This document shows positions 33,901-45,840 of a stretch of 64,000 nucleotides of DNA, one piece after another. The stretch comes from Euphorbia lathyris (Eukaryota; Streptophyta; Magnoliopsida; Malpighiales; Euphorbiaceae), in the NCBI RefSeq assembly GCF_963576675.1, contig NC_088913.1, forward strand, positions 79,731,001-79,795,000, given 5' to 3'. A model generated the notes under the pieces. That model ran no database searches and was not told the origin of the DNA. It saw only the letters and a program-made list of their open reading frames with translations. A program made the translations under genes and the position numbers. The stretch's first letter is position 1; each line of letters starts with the position of its first letter.

Positions 33901-35803
33901 GTGCACTCCAAAAAAGAAGCGATTGGGAAACTGCTTGCTTCACGTAAGTCTTTTATCCATTTCTTGAATAAGTTGTTCGTTCAAGCATGATATCCAGAAG
34001 TGAAAAATGTTTTTCTATTACCGGGCAATGAGAAATTCTACGCTGGGCCTGGACTATACCTGCTTTTTCCGAGCTAAACATTTATTATGTTGTTACCATG
34101 TTGATATCTCTTGCATGAATCAGAATTTGTGAGGTTTAAGTTGATATAGAAACTAGTGAGAAGTTCAGAACCCGTGTTTTAGCTCAATTTCATCATTTTT
34201 CCAGCGATTACATTGGAATTAGTGAAGGGCTTCGGTTCTTTGGTAATTTCTATCGTATTTTCCGGATTAAGGGAAAAACTGAGCTGGAAAAAACAAAAGG
34301 GTATGACATGAAAAATGAAATGTTAAACGTTAATCCGGTTTCCCCAAAAATGTTAGTGGTAATATATATACCTTAATTAGTTATTTTTAGATTACTCTCC
34401 TCTTTCTCCTCCACTGCCATTTTATTGAACTCTTGTTCATGGATGTGTTGCAAACATCAAATTCCTCTAGACACAATCTGAGTAAAATTTTCCCATCAAT
34501 GCATATTATATGCATAGTATTTCGAGTATATATTTCGAAACAAAATGTAGTTAGATACTTAATGTACGTTGCTGTTCTTCTCTATCGAGTTGTCTTCCTT
34601 GTATGTATGCAGGGGAGGAGTGATAGGGGTCACGGAGGGTACATTGACCCCTGATTCAGTGAAGAAACTAAGAAAATATTAAGAAAATATTAGAATCACC
34701 GATGAAAATTGCCGGTCTCTAAATGTATAATTTCCATCAGTAATATCCGTGTAACGGATTTAGTACCAGTGAGGAATCTGTGATGGAAATACCCTTCCTG
34801 ATGCTTAGTCTCAAAAAAACTTGCAATTTTTAAAACATTTTCGTTTGATTGACCTTCCGAGTGTTCTGTTCTAGCTCCGTCATACATATACATATACAGT
34901 AAAACCTCTATATAGGAATACGTTTGGGACCGGACAATTTGTATAACAATTGGGAGGTTATTCTTGTATATAGTTTGGTACCAAAAAAAAAAAATCAACA
35001 CTTAAAGTTTATAAATTTAACAACAATAAGAACTCTCTAATCTTTTGGAGGCATGGTTGATTATTAAAGGAATATGAAATGGGGTCGCTTGAAATTGGTT
35101 TATATACACAATGTACAATAGAATAGATTAATAAAACAAATTAATGTTTAGCATATCAAGTCTACGAGTTTTATTTCCAATACCTAAAGAATTGGAAGAG
35201 TTTTGAGTTTAGTTTCCAATACATAAAGAAAAGAGTTTTATGGGAAAATGGTAAGAATTTATAGTTAAAGTTGGAATTTGTGTGCCAACTCATATTTAAT
35301 CTCAATAATTTTTAAATTTTTTAATAAATTTTGTTTAAATCCTTAATACATATATACATTATTTACATAATTATTCCTATATAGAGGTATAGTTTCTAAA
35401 GGTGGGACTTGGATTATGTATAACAATTAACATTTGGGAGGTTATTCTTATTTATAACCGGCCCAAGTTGGGACCGAAATTTTTTATAACAAATTGGAGG
35501 TTATTCTTATATAGAGTATTCCTATATAGAGGTTTTACTGTAGTTGGTTGTGTAGAATTAAAATCTCGAAGTTGGTCCGCTTTTTTCAGGGATGGAGTTC
35601 ATTTAGCTGCAGAAGGGAGCAAAATAGTTGCAGAAGAGATACTGAAAGTGCTGAGGGAAGCTGAATGGAATCCTTCTCTACACTGGAAATCGATGCTGAC
35701 TGAATTTTCGGAGGATTCGCAGTATGATCTTGTGGCTGCAGATGGGAAGAAAACACTAAATCCATCTGAATGGACATTTTACAGGGAATTCCAATGGGAT
35801 TAG
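30968..35803 (+). CDS. CPRD49: GDSL esterase/lipase, CPRD49 type (SGNH hydrolase)
   Basis: Six exons with GT-AG borders: 30968-31078, 31254-31331, 33083-33223, 33632-33708, 33794-33943 and 35590-35803 give a 256-residue protein, the usual length for CPRD49-like proteins (Arabidopsis At3g11210 group). Block I is LFGSSIVQ with nucleophile S15 (the GDSL aspartate is serine here, as in this subfamily). Block III is YFGGNDSM with N79, and block V is DGVHLAAEG with D187 and H190. The start MVGPSRPQFVLFG matches the family's N-terminus and there is no signal peptide, so a cytosolic location is inferred. Known relatives hydrolyse esters; the first was described as drought-responsive in cowpea. No break was found. 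Intron 2 holds a 240-bp tandem duplication and intron 5 an Emigrant-like MITE 49 bases before the last exon. Confidence 0.93.
31784..32263. repeat. Tandem duplication of 240 bp in intron 2 of the GDSL gene
   Basis: Bases 31784-32023 are repeated at 32024-32263 with very few differences (for example ttacacatga versus ttacatatga). Period is exactly 240, and the flanking text (gcgccttgtgtctcttaggcg) is part of the unit. Confidence 0.9.
34897..35540. mobile_element. Emigrant-like (pogo/mariner) MITE in intron 5 of the GDSL gene
   Basis: Ends are cagtaaaacctctatata and tatatagaggttttactg, flanked by TA on both sides (34895-34896 and 35541-35542). The terminus is the known Emigrant/pogo-type plant sequence. 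Length 644, with further inverted homology inside (gggaggttattcttgtata and tggaggttattcttatata in tandem near both ends). Confidence 0.9.
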
Positions 35804-37387
35804 GTTCTCCAATTGAAGCTTTTATACCTATGTTAATTCCACTTTAATCCTGCATTAATTAGGAAAGTTCAGAGTACAGAAAAGAAAATGCAAGTTTAAT
35901 AATATTTAGGGCAATGAAATCTTGTAAAGCATTCATAATATTTTATATATGATTAATTAGTGCTATTGCTTATTGTGTAGAAATATTTAATATTAATTGC
36001 ATTTTATGTTTTTAATCCTTGTATGGTAGTTTCAGTGAGGAAAACATGTAAAAATTGTTTAGATAAAATCTGATTTAGTCTGTTTGGGTTTTTTTTTTTT
36101 TTTTTTTTTAATTTCGGGTAATATCTACGAACAATGGTAAATAACTAATAACAATTGAATTGCACGGACCTTTATTCGTGTGATGAGGACATCCTTTCGA
36201 AATCCTCAAGTCTGAACGATGAAGTAACAACTCAACAGGGTTAGTTCGGTTCTTCTTTAGATGAATTGTTTCGGTCATCTATGAGGAAGCCTCTTTCTGT
36301 TCATCAGACCATTCGGGTTACTTACTCATTAAGGAGTCCAGAATGATATGCTCCGTACAGCGATGTGCCTTACTTGCTATCCAATGGGACAATTCTAACA
36401 AGCTGTCTGCATGACACTGTTTCTTGTTTGCTGTGGAGAATACTTTAGTCCAACCCTGTTTTACTCCTTCGAGTTTTTACCTTTAATTTTATAAATTTAT
36501 CCTTGATTGCAACTTGCCAATTAGGGCATGAGATGCTATATATATATATATTCATCTCTTTCTTTGTAATTCTTTAACTTTTATCAAATAAAAAACTATT
36601 ATCTTCCTTGTGAAGTTTGTTAAGGTTTCATACTTTCAACATTGAGAATTTCATTATTCTTACGGATTTAGTCCGTGAAACTTGAGATTAGCTCCTTCTA
36701 GTTTAGCTAGAAAAGAAACTCTTTGTGTGGTTTAAGATCAAAATTCTCATTATTCGCATTTAATCTATACCATCGTGTTTCTGCCGGATTGTTAATTTCG
36801 CGTTAATAATCTAATATTGTCATGTAAAAATTGTGTGGATCAAATTTGAATTTCCATGTTCTCATGTATTCACAATTTCATTTGTTCCAGTAAAATTTGA
36901 TTGATAATAGCATAAATTCAAATAAAAGTATCTTTAAAGTGTACATGTACATATTTTTATCAAAAAAAAAAAAAAGTGTACATGTACATATACCATTTAG
37001 ATAAAAAGAAAAAAAAAGGAGTGGGTCAACCCTAGATGGTAACTGATAAGGTGATGATAAATGGTTGGACTAAGAGGGTCAACCCTTGATGGTAACTGAT
37101 AAGGTGATGATAAATGGTTGGACTAAGAAGCTTATAGGGTTTAGTGCTGCTACTTTTGCCCAAAATATTAATACTATTGGAGGGTGATTGGCAGTGGCGG
37201 AACCAGGACCCTGGATGACTCGAGGTTCAAACATATCAGTAAAAAAAATTTGAAAATGTAAAAAAAAAATCAAAATTAACTGTGCGGTTGACGGTAAATT
37301 TTCAAAGTCCAGCCCATAAGGGTTGAGTTAAAATAATTTAGCCTCCAACGCATTAAAACTGTAAAAATGTTATCATTTTTTTAAAAA
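35804..37387. other. Intergenic region with LTR-like fragment and small duplications
   Basis: No gene. Bases about 36530-36760 are related, in inverse orientation, to 40500-40720 (shared ctccttctagtttagctagaaaag and tcatctctttctttgtaat), so both may be LTR fragments of one family. Bases 37024-37129 hold a two-copy tandem repeat of 53 bases (ggtaactgataaggtgatga). A cagtggcggaaccagga motif at 37192 looks like a transposon end without a partner. Confidence 0.45.
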
Positions 37388-37975
37388 AGGGTTAAGGTGC
37401 AAAAATACCTCTAACGTTTTGGGCCAGGAGTAATTTTACCCCTAACGTCTAAAATGGTGCAATTTTATCCCTAACGTTGGAATTTAAGATCAATTTTACT
37501 CCTAACGTTAATAAATTGGGTCAATTTAAGAAATAATTCATCAAACTGTCCTCTCGGTCATGAATGTTGTTATCTACACTTCATACGTGTGTCATTTTAT
37601 CAGTAACAAATCACAAATATTTGTTGGGATGTGAAAAAAATAAAAAAAATAAAAAATATACTGTCTTTTGTACAGATTAGACAAAAAAAATTCAAAAAAT
37701 CCACCGAATTTATAAATATTAATCTCAAATTCTATTATTAAATTATAAAAAACATGAAATCCTTTTTTTAGAACGAATTGTTATGCAATTGGTGCAGAAT
37801 AATGAACAAAAATATATGTGTTTTATAATACTGTCTGAAATTGATCCAATTTATCAACGTTATGGGTAAAATTGCTCTTGGCTCCCAACGTTAGGGTAAT
37901 ATTGCACCATTTTAGACGTTAAGGGTAAAATTGCTCCTGACCCAAAACGTTAGGGGTATTTTTGCACCTTAACCC
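37388..37975. mobile_element. Long-TIR MITE, best copy of its family (Mutator-like)
   Basis: Ends gggttaaggtgcaaaaatac and the exact complement gtatttttgcaccttaaccc, with inverted repeats of about 95 bases containing cctaacgtctaaaatggtgc. Flanked by ttttaaaaa (37379-37387 and 37976-37984). Other copies are at 28230, 51879 and 57945/60959. Confidence 0.9.
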
Positions 37976-37984
37976 TTTTAAAAA

Positions 37985-40490
37985 CTAGCATTGAACTGAT
38001 AGAAAATTAAACATGTTTACTTTTTTTTAATGGTAAAGACATAATAAAAATGAATATTAAATATGTTTACTTTTTTTTTAATGGTAAAGACATATTAAAA
38101 ATGAATTCAAAAGTGTTATCAAAATAAAAATAAAAAGTCCATTTAAATTAATTAATAATGGTAACATATTTTTATAATTATTGAAAAATAAAATTAAAAT
38201 AAATAAAAACTTTTTAAAAGAAAATGAGGTTGAAGGAAGTTGAACATAGGACCTCTCAAATTGAAATAAGCATCCTTAATCATCTCATCTACCTTTAAAC
38301 ATTGAAATGATACAACATAGAGTCAATATAATTCCCTCCAAAATATTACCAGACACAGTTACTAATTTTTTTTTCTCAAAAACCCCCTGGTGATTGGTTA
38401 GCTACGTTTAAACTATGGAATGAGAATGAGAATGAAATATTCATTTTGTTAGTGTTTGGTTAAACAAATTTTACTTATAAAATGATAATTTCATTCCCCA
38501 AATATAGGATTCATTGATTCCCTTCTCTCTCCACATCAATCACATTCCATTTCTACTAACAATTTATTTTGAACTAAATTAATCCTACTAACAATAAGAC
38601 CCTTTAACTTGACAAACCCAATTGATGATTCTCTAAGGGACTATATTTGATACGTTGAAATACAATGTAATGTAATAAAGGTTCTAATGTAATCGAAATT
38701 GTAATGAAAAGGAATGGAATAATGATTCCATTACTAAATTTGGTTGACAAATTTTAATAAAATTGATAAAGTGCAATCATGGTTATAATATCTATGTTTG
38801 TTTAGTTAAATACATTTTTTTTTTAAAAAAAATCGTGTTTTTTTCGTTTTATTTTTTCTTCGTGTTTTCATGTTTTTTCTGTTTTTTTTTTACCGTTTCC
38901 GTTATTTTTCTTGTTTTTGCTCTTTTTAGTAATATAAGATTAAAATTGATCTTCCTTAAAAACGTTAAGTTTAAATTTAGACCATTTTATATATTAGACT
39001 AAATCTGCACTTTATAGAAAAAACATTAAAGTTAAGTTTGATCTTATTTTTTAAAAAAACGGATACATTAAGAACATTTCTCTTTTCATATGATAGTCAA
39101 ATTTTCCAAATTTTCTTATCTTTTGAATTTAAAACAATTCTAAAAACCACTAAATAATGAGTTGATGGCTATTACACTTAAAAAAAAAATAGAGATAGCA
39201 AAGGATCAAGACAAGCATCCTGATTTTGATACTCTGAATGTTGAGTATCTGTCGTCTTTGTTCAAATATCAGCGAGCCGTCAGATGTTGAGAAAGCGGGT
39301 TTTGACATCGAAAAGGATTTCTTCAAAAAACTCACATAGGGGGATGCGAGTGCCTCCAAACTGATGCGTGAAAACACCTTCTTTTCCTTCTTACAGGGCA
39401 CAAACAGGAGCCTTTCTTTCGGATAAAGAAAGTAAAAATAGCAAACTATTATGATGAATTTATATCCTAGTCCTGTCTTTGACTGAATTCCATGCTACTT
39501 CGAGTTCACAACGTATATATAAAATTTTAATTGAGAAAAGATCTATTAAAAAGTGGCTGATGAGTCTCGAATTGAGAAATAAAATAAACTATATAAAAAT
39601 GAGATTGTGAGATCCATTCCAACCATTTTCAAAAATTAATATATAAAATGTTCTAAATTTATATGAAAAATAATTTTAAATATGTGATTTGCCTAGAAAC
39701 CGTTTTATGAATGGAATATTTGCATTTTTTTAAAAAAAAATCAACAATTAAATCTATTGATATTTTTTTTTAGAAAATGAAATTATTGATATATTTTTTT
39801 TGAGAAAAAAAAAATTGTTGATATTTTGATGTAGGAATATTATTAAAAGTGGCATATGTATTTTTCAAACTTTACATGCAATAACAAAAACGAATATTAT
39901 TTGTTGGATCGATTATAACCTTTCAATCCAAGATATTTAATTTAGATTTTTTTTGGATTTACTTTTACCCTCTCAAAATATTTTATTCATGTCATTTCCG
40001 ATGTTAATTTTACTATATATGAGTATCAATTTTGAAAAATGTTATAATTTTAATTATTTTTCAATAACATAAAGAAAAAGGATATTTTATGCGAATTTTA
40101 TCACCAATAAAATGAGAGTATTTTATCCAATATTCCATATTGGGTTCAATTATTGATTTCCTCTTGGTAAATAAATGATATTATTAAGATATTTTTGATA
40201 CATTTTATTGGAAAAAAAACTACATTTCTGCTTTAGCTCGTGAACTTCGATTCAGCGAGATTTAAGATTTTAAGATATGTTTAGTTCAACTGTTCTTCTA
40301 AAAAAAAATTGATTTCTTTAAAATAATTATATAGAAAATAATAAACGTCAGTGTTCACATATACATAAATAATCAAATAAATTTAATAATTTATAGTTAA
40401 ATATAAATTTATTAGAACCTTAAGATATAGATTTAAAATAACACTACTAGACTTTTTATTTCTTTAGAAAAAGATTGTTTAAGATATATG
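37985..40490. other. AT-rich intergenic DNA
   Basis: No intact gene. A 57-base unit (gtttactttttttta...atggtaaagacata) is repeated at about 38009 and 38066. Around 39190-39450 a short coding-like stretch on the plus strand (KHPDFDTLNVEYLSSLFKYQ) has stops soon after and was not identified. Words like gtgtttggttaaacaaa near 38450 suggest hAT-like MITE relics. Confidence 0.35.
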
Positions 40491-41110
40491 GATCGGTTTT
40501 GGACGAGTTGATTTTAATCTTAAATCAACAAAAAGCGTTCTTTTCTAGCTAAACTAGAAGGAGTTAATCCTGGATTTCACGGAGTAAATTCGTAAAAAGT
40601 GAAAATTCTCCATTGTTGAAAGTACGAAAACTTTAACAAATTTTAAAGAAGAAAACTATATTTTTAATTCATTAAAAATTAATTGATTACAAAGAAAGAG
40701 ATGAATTTATATCATCTCAAAATCTAAGGATGATATTACAATAAAGGGGTGACATGAGTTGTAAATAGAGTGAAGCTGGAGTGAGGGGCAATGCTGATTT
40801 GTAAGGCTTTTTAAAGAACTCACACAGCGAATGAGAATAGCCACACAACGAGTAAGATTCTCACACGGCGTGTGGGTTGGCTACTGAGTTTCTGATGCTG
40901 AATTTTAGATTCCACACGATGAGTGGGAATAACCATACGACGAGTGAGATCCATTTTTCACAAAATAGCTTTCCTTTTGGCTCCGGTGTGTTGTCCATTT
41001 GACTCGGCTTCCCCCACTACTCATCTCCTCTCGTCTAGCCAACTAGATGCCTGCATCAATTATCTTATGATAGACTTTGATAGCTAGGTGCAACCGGGCA
41101 TCTCGTCCAC
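40490..41110 (-). other. LTR-like fragment, inverse of 36530-36760
   Basis: The low end pairs with 36530-36760. Further on it contains repeated cacacg-a-cgagtg motifs (acacaacgagtaagattctcac, ccacacgatgagtggga), a texture seen in plant LTR sequences. No TG...CA ends were confirmed. Confidence 0.35.
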
Positions 41111-41290
41111 TCCTCCAGTCCCAATTTTATTTTATTTTTTTTGTTGTAAGAATAAATTTTTGGTTACATTGTTGTATGAAATTAGAAACAAATATTTTCT
41201 TTTAACAATTTTATTCATTTAAGTTAAATTAAATGGGTGAATATATAATATAAATTTCTCATAATAATTATAAAAAATAATTAAATTAAA

Positions 41291-41745
41291 TTAAATTGTT
41301 TTTTTTCTGCGGAGCTCTAGGCTATTCTTACTGGAATCAATCTTGCTAAAAGGCTGGGTGTTAAGAGGCTCTCTGTGGAGTCTGATAATTTGGAAGCAAT
41401 TAAAATGATTTCTGAGAATCATTCTATGGGTCTTAACAGTCGCAACCTCATCAAAGCTATTAAAAGGCTTTGCTCCTCCTTTGAGTTCGTAGAGTTCAGA
41501 CACATTTTTAGAGAGCAGAATCGTGTTGCTGATCGCTTGGCGGCGGCGGGCCATGAAGGGACGTTAGGCGTTACTACCCTTCCTGTTTCCCCTAGTTTCA
41601 TCTCTCCTATTCTCTTAGAAGATAGGATCGGGGTTAGCTTCCCTAGGCTAATTCCTGGATAGTTTGTTGTTGTTCGTTTTTCTTTTCCTTTTCTACAAAA
41701 AAAAAAAAAATTGTTTGTTTTTTCTTTCCTTTTCCTACTAAAAAA
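41291..41745 (+). mobile_element. 3' end of an L1-type LINE with RNase H
   Basis: Open frame from about 41312 to TAG 41660-41662 reads LTGINLAKRLGVKRLSVESD, then FVEFRHIFREQNRVADRLAA and VSFPRLIPG at the end: the C-terminal RNase H of plant L1 ORF2. A-tracts follow at 41696-41710 and 41740. The sequence aaaaaataattaaatt occurs on both sides, consistent with a target duplication. The rest of the element was lost by 5' truncation. Confidence 0.8.
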
Positions 41746-41859
41746 ATAAAAAATAATTAAATTTCAACAATTAACTTCGGAATGGTTATATTTTATCTTG
41801 TATGTAATTCTTTTTACATCAAATAAATACTACTTGAATCGTAGATATTTTTAGATATA

Positions 41860-42407
41860 ACTAGTTTTTTACCCGTGCGATGCACAGATTCATCTTAATA
41901 TATAAATATTAATAAAAATATAATTTAATAATTACAATTAATGATATAAAGATGCTATATAAATTAAATATTATTATTTTATTTTCACATTTAATTTAAA
42001 TAATATTTTTATAGATAAATATAATATAATAATATAATTAAAATTATTATATTATATATTATATTATATTATATTTTTTATCAGTAAAAAATAATGAAGT
42101 GACACCTCAGATTCATCGTTAGTGTTTTATATTATATATATAGATATATAGATATGCAGAGAATTAGAAAGATTTTAGGAATTAATTTAAATTATGTAGA
42201 ACTTTTAGATATAGATATGCAGAGAATTAGAGAGATTTTAGGGATTAATTTAAATTATGTAGAATTCTTAGATATAGTACGGATAAAATAATCTTTTTAT
42301 AAATAATTTAAATATATAACTAAAGTGAATATATTATATTTTTTATCAGTAAAAGAAGAGGAAGTGACACCTCAACTCCATCGTTACTGTTTTATATTAT
42401 ATATAGA
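41860..42407 (-). mobile_element. Non-autonomous Helitron with duplicated 5' end
   Basis: On the minus strand the 3' end is CTAGT, preceded by the hairpin gtgcatcgcac, and followed by T. The 5' end at 42407 is TCTATATATAATATAAAAC, preceded by A, as expected for insertion between A and T. A second 5' end with the same text (TCTATATATATAATATAAAA) lies inside at 42144, followed by the same aacgatg...tgaggtgtcacttc. No coding capacity. Confidence 0.75.
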
Positions 42408-42807
42408 TTTGATGATATTCGCATGAATAAGAAAAAATCCATATAAGAAAATACTTTTAAAAAATAATAAAAATGGAAAAGAAAATTATAGATTGGTGTG
42501 GATAAGAAGAATATTTTGAGTGATTGTAATAAAACTATGCTTGAATTGAAAGGATATACAAATCTCGAGTTCTGTGGCACGTGTGAGGTGAAGATAGATA
42601 TTTCTAAATATCTCGCAAAAGCGTATGCACTTTTTGTTGTCGTGGCAGAATCTCTGACTTTTTCCATATATCTTTATTAGATCTTTTCTCCTCCAACGCC
42701 CGCCTTTAGCGCGTGCATTCACTTTTCCTTTTTTTTTTATTGTGATTGATTACTACACTAATTTATTACTGTTGGGGTCATTTTAATTTTTTTTAATATA
42801 TATAAAA

Positions 42808-43278
42808 GGCTTAATAGGCACCCAATACTAACTTTTTTTCACCTGACCCCTCAATTTAGGGACAACCTCTCAACCCCCTCAATTTTCTAAAAACATCACA
42901 TACAACCCCTTATACCCCTATGTTCGATAAAAAATATTGACCCGTGTAGAAAACGCGCTTGACTGTTGACCACACCAATGTCACGTGTCATTTTTTTAAT
43001 TAAATTTTTCCATTGACACCCCTGCTCGGAGAGCAAGCCCATTTGTGATGTTTTCTACACGGGTCAATATTTTGACCGAACATAGGGATGTTTTCTACAC
43101 GGATCAATATATTCAAGCGCGTTTTCTACACGGGTCAATATTTTGACCGAACATAGGGGTGTAAGAGGCTGTATGTGATGTTTTTTGAGAGTTGAGGGGG
43201 TTGAGAGGTTGTCCCCTAAGTTGAGGGGGTCAGGTGAAAAAAAATTACAAGTTTAGGGGGTTGGATGCCTATTAAACC
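42808..43278. mobile_element. Long-TIR MITE with 9-bp target duplication (Mutator-like)
   Basis: Flanked by the exact 9-base repeat tatataaaa (42799-42807 and 43279-43287). Ends ggcttaataggcacccaa and ttggatgcctattaaacc pair, with inverted repeats of over 100 bases. The unit ttttctacacgggtcaatat is internally repeated three times. Length 471. Confidence 0.88.
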
Positions 43279-43889
43279 TATATAAAACGTATAGTACTTT
43301 TTTTATAATTTGATAAAAATAAAATTGAAATAAAAAATAAAAATTCAGAAAAGAAATAAAAGAATAAACTAAAAGGATAAAAAAGATAGATCTACCAAAA
43401 AAAATCAAATAAAAAAGATAGTTGTTATTTTTTAATAAGAACACATACTTTTCTTTAACGATTTTTTTGAAGCATCAAACGACAGAATCTTGACACGAGG
43501 ACATGAACTATTCATGGAGTTCAAATGGACTTGTATCGAAGGAAAAATACATTTTAAAAATTGGCTTAAAAAACACAAAAACTGAAAACTTATCAAACGT
43601 GAACAACTACTTTTATACATTTTTGTTGTTATTTTCTTCAACTTCCGGTCTAGTTTTTCACATTCAATCTACATCTTGAAGGAGTAGTTAGTGGTGAGTA
43701 AAATGATGTAGTGGAACAATCACAATTTAGCCAAATCATATCCATACGCATCAAGATTGAAATTAGGATATTTTGAAAATATAGCTAACAATCTTTGGCA
43801 CGTCCAATAAAAAAAATCATAATTTAGCTTACTTTTTCCGTAAGCTTTTTCTTAACATCTTTCATTCCACTTTCACTATCACCAAAATT

Positions 43890-44372
43890 GGATAAATTAC
43901 ATCCATGACTACTAAATTTTACCAATTTTAACATTATGGCCACTGAACTTTACACTTTTTAACACCAGTAATCACTCAACGCTTCAAAATGATCGTTAAC
44001 AGCCTCAAAATAAAAAATTTGAAGACTAAATGATATTCTAAGGAACTTTAATTTCTGAAAATTTTCGTTTTAAGGTCATTTAGGTGTTGTTTGGTTAGGA
44101 GAGAGAGAGTGTGAATTTTTAGAGAGAGAAAACTCTAAAAAATGTGATTTTGGAAAATAAAAAATGTGGTTTCATGGTAAATATTGTTCTGAACAACTTT
44201 AATTCTTGAATATTTTAATTTTAAGATCGTTAACGGTCATTTTGAGGAGTTAATTAAAGTTGAGTGGCTACCGATGTTAAAAAGTGTAAAGTTAACACCA
44301 TTAAAAATTGAAGTTCAGTAGTCACAATATTAAAATGGTTAAAGTTCAGTGGCCATTTGTGTAATTTACCCT
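43890..44372. mobile_element. Long-TIR MITE with 9-bp target duplication (Mutator-like)
   Basis: Flanked by accaaaatt (43881-43889 and 44373-44381). Ends ggataaattacatccatg and agtggccatttgtgtaatttaccct pair, with about 75 bases of imperfect inverted repeat including gaactttacactttttaaca. Length 483. Confidence 0.85.
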
Positions 44373-44384
44373 ACCAAAATTTAC

Positions 44385-45840
44385 TAGCCTATTGCTAAAA
44401 AATTTTGGCACGTCTAGTGGACCCAAACACTTCACAATATCATTTTTTTTATCATTCCACTTTCGCTATCACCAAAATTTGTTAGTCCATCGCTAATTTT
44501 TTTTGGCACACTTAATAAGACCATTCTAATGTCTAAAGGTGGACTCAAAGCAATAAAATCATGACAGAGACAAATTATCAAGATCCAGATGCAACAATAT
44601 CGTTGTATTTTGGTGGTTTCGATCAAAGTCGTTCATTTTTAAGCAATATAACAGTAACATAGGTATGTTGGTACACTATTTTTAGATGTTACACTGATGG
44701 CTATATTTAATTTATCCATAGTGACAAACATGATATCGACTGTGAGTGTTGTGCTTATGTTCATCCTACGTTATTTTAAGATGATATGGTTGCTATATGG
44801 AGCGAGTCTAAGGCATTACGTAAAAACCCACATGATCCTGATTATATTGAAATATATGAGCATCTGCGAACGAGTGATCCTTATTGCCCAAACAGTTATT
44901 TTTTTTTTATGACAATAGGGCCAAAACCTCAATTTATTTTTTTCCACATTTCAAGTGTCTTTTCTTTCTTGATGAGTTATTTTTAGTTGGATTTTATGTA
45001 TTTTATCATATTCTTTTTTTTTCTGTCTTAACTACATCTGTTATCTATAATTCTTTCATTTATAGCTTTTTCGGATTTAACAAGAGCGAAAACCTTTTGT
45101 CTCATAAGGATAGTCATGGTCCTTGAAACTTTCTTTTTGTTAAGATATTTTATCTTATGATTTTCTATAGATTTATCTTTACATATTGTAGTTGTAATTG
45201 GTATTGCTATAACTAACTCTAGTTTATCTTAGTTGTACTCTTTTAAGGCTGTATTTCTATATATAAGTTTCTCGTCAATGATAAAAAAAAAAACTTCTTC
45301 CCTATTTCTCTATACTGTATCAAATCTCTTTGATCCTTTTTCCCTCTTCAACAAATCTTCTTGCTCCCTTCACGTCTCTCATATGGCAAACTCGAATTCC
45401 TCCTCTCAAATTTTCTATAACGATGACTCAACTAAGTCTTTCACCTTTTTAAATATCCAAAGCACCGTTCAATTAACTCCTAAAATTATCTTTATTGGAG
45501 CATGTTGTAAGTAACAAAATCATGTTATCGCTTCATACAGTAAGATGCTCAATAACATTTCTTCAAGAAAGATACAAGTTTCCACATCAAGGAACCTATT
45601 TTCATTATTTTCTTTCCAAATATAAGAATGTAATTGTAAATTAGAATCCAAATAAATAGACAAGGTTAAAAAGTAAAAACCTTCTAAATATTTTGGATAG
45701 TAGGAAAGCTTAAATAGATTAATGACAAGCAGAATCATGGATTGCAAACTTGATCTTCCATTCAAGTTAACAAACTCCATAACAGTCCTAGGTTCTAGGA
45801 AAATATGAGTTGTTGGAAGCATCATTGAAGGTATGACCGG
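44385..45840. other. AT-rich intergenic DNA
   Basis: No intact gene. A short frame around 44786-44900 (SESKALRKNPHDPDYIEIYE) looks coding-like and is acidic, but is flanked by stops and was not identified. Confidence 0.35.

Noticed and set aside
39150..39401. An 83-codon minus-strand open frame
   Set aside because: No domain, poly-basic and AT-driven composition; the plus strand reads at least as well, and both are interrupted.
44786..44986. Coding-like stretch SESKALRKNPHDPDYIEIYE as a transposase fragment
   Set aside because: Too short, flanked by stops, and no catalytic motif of any transposase family was visible.
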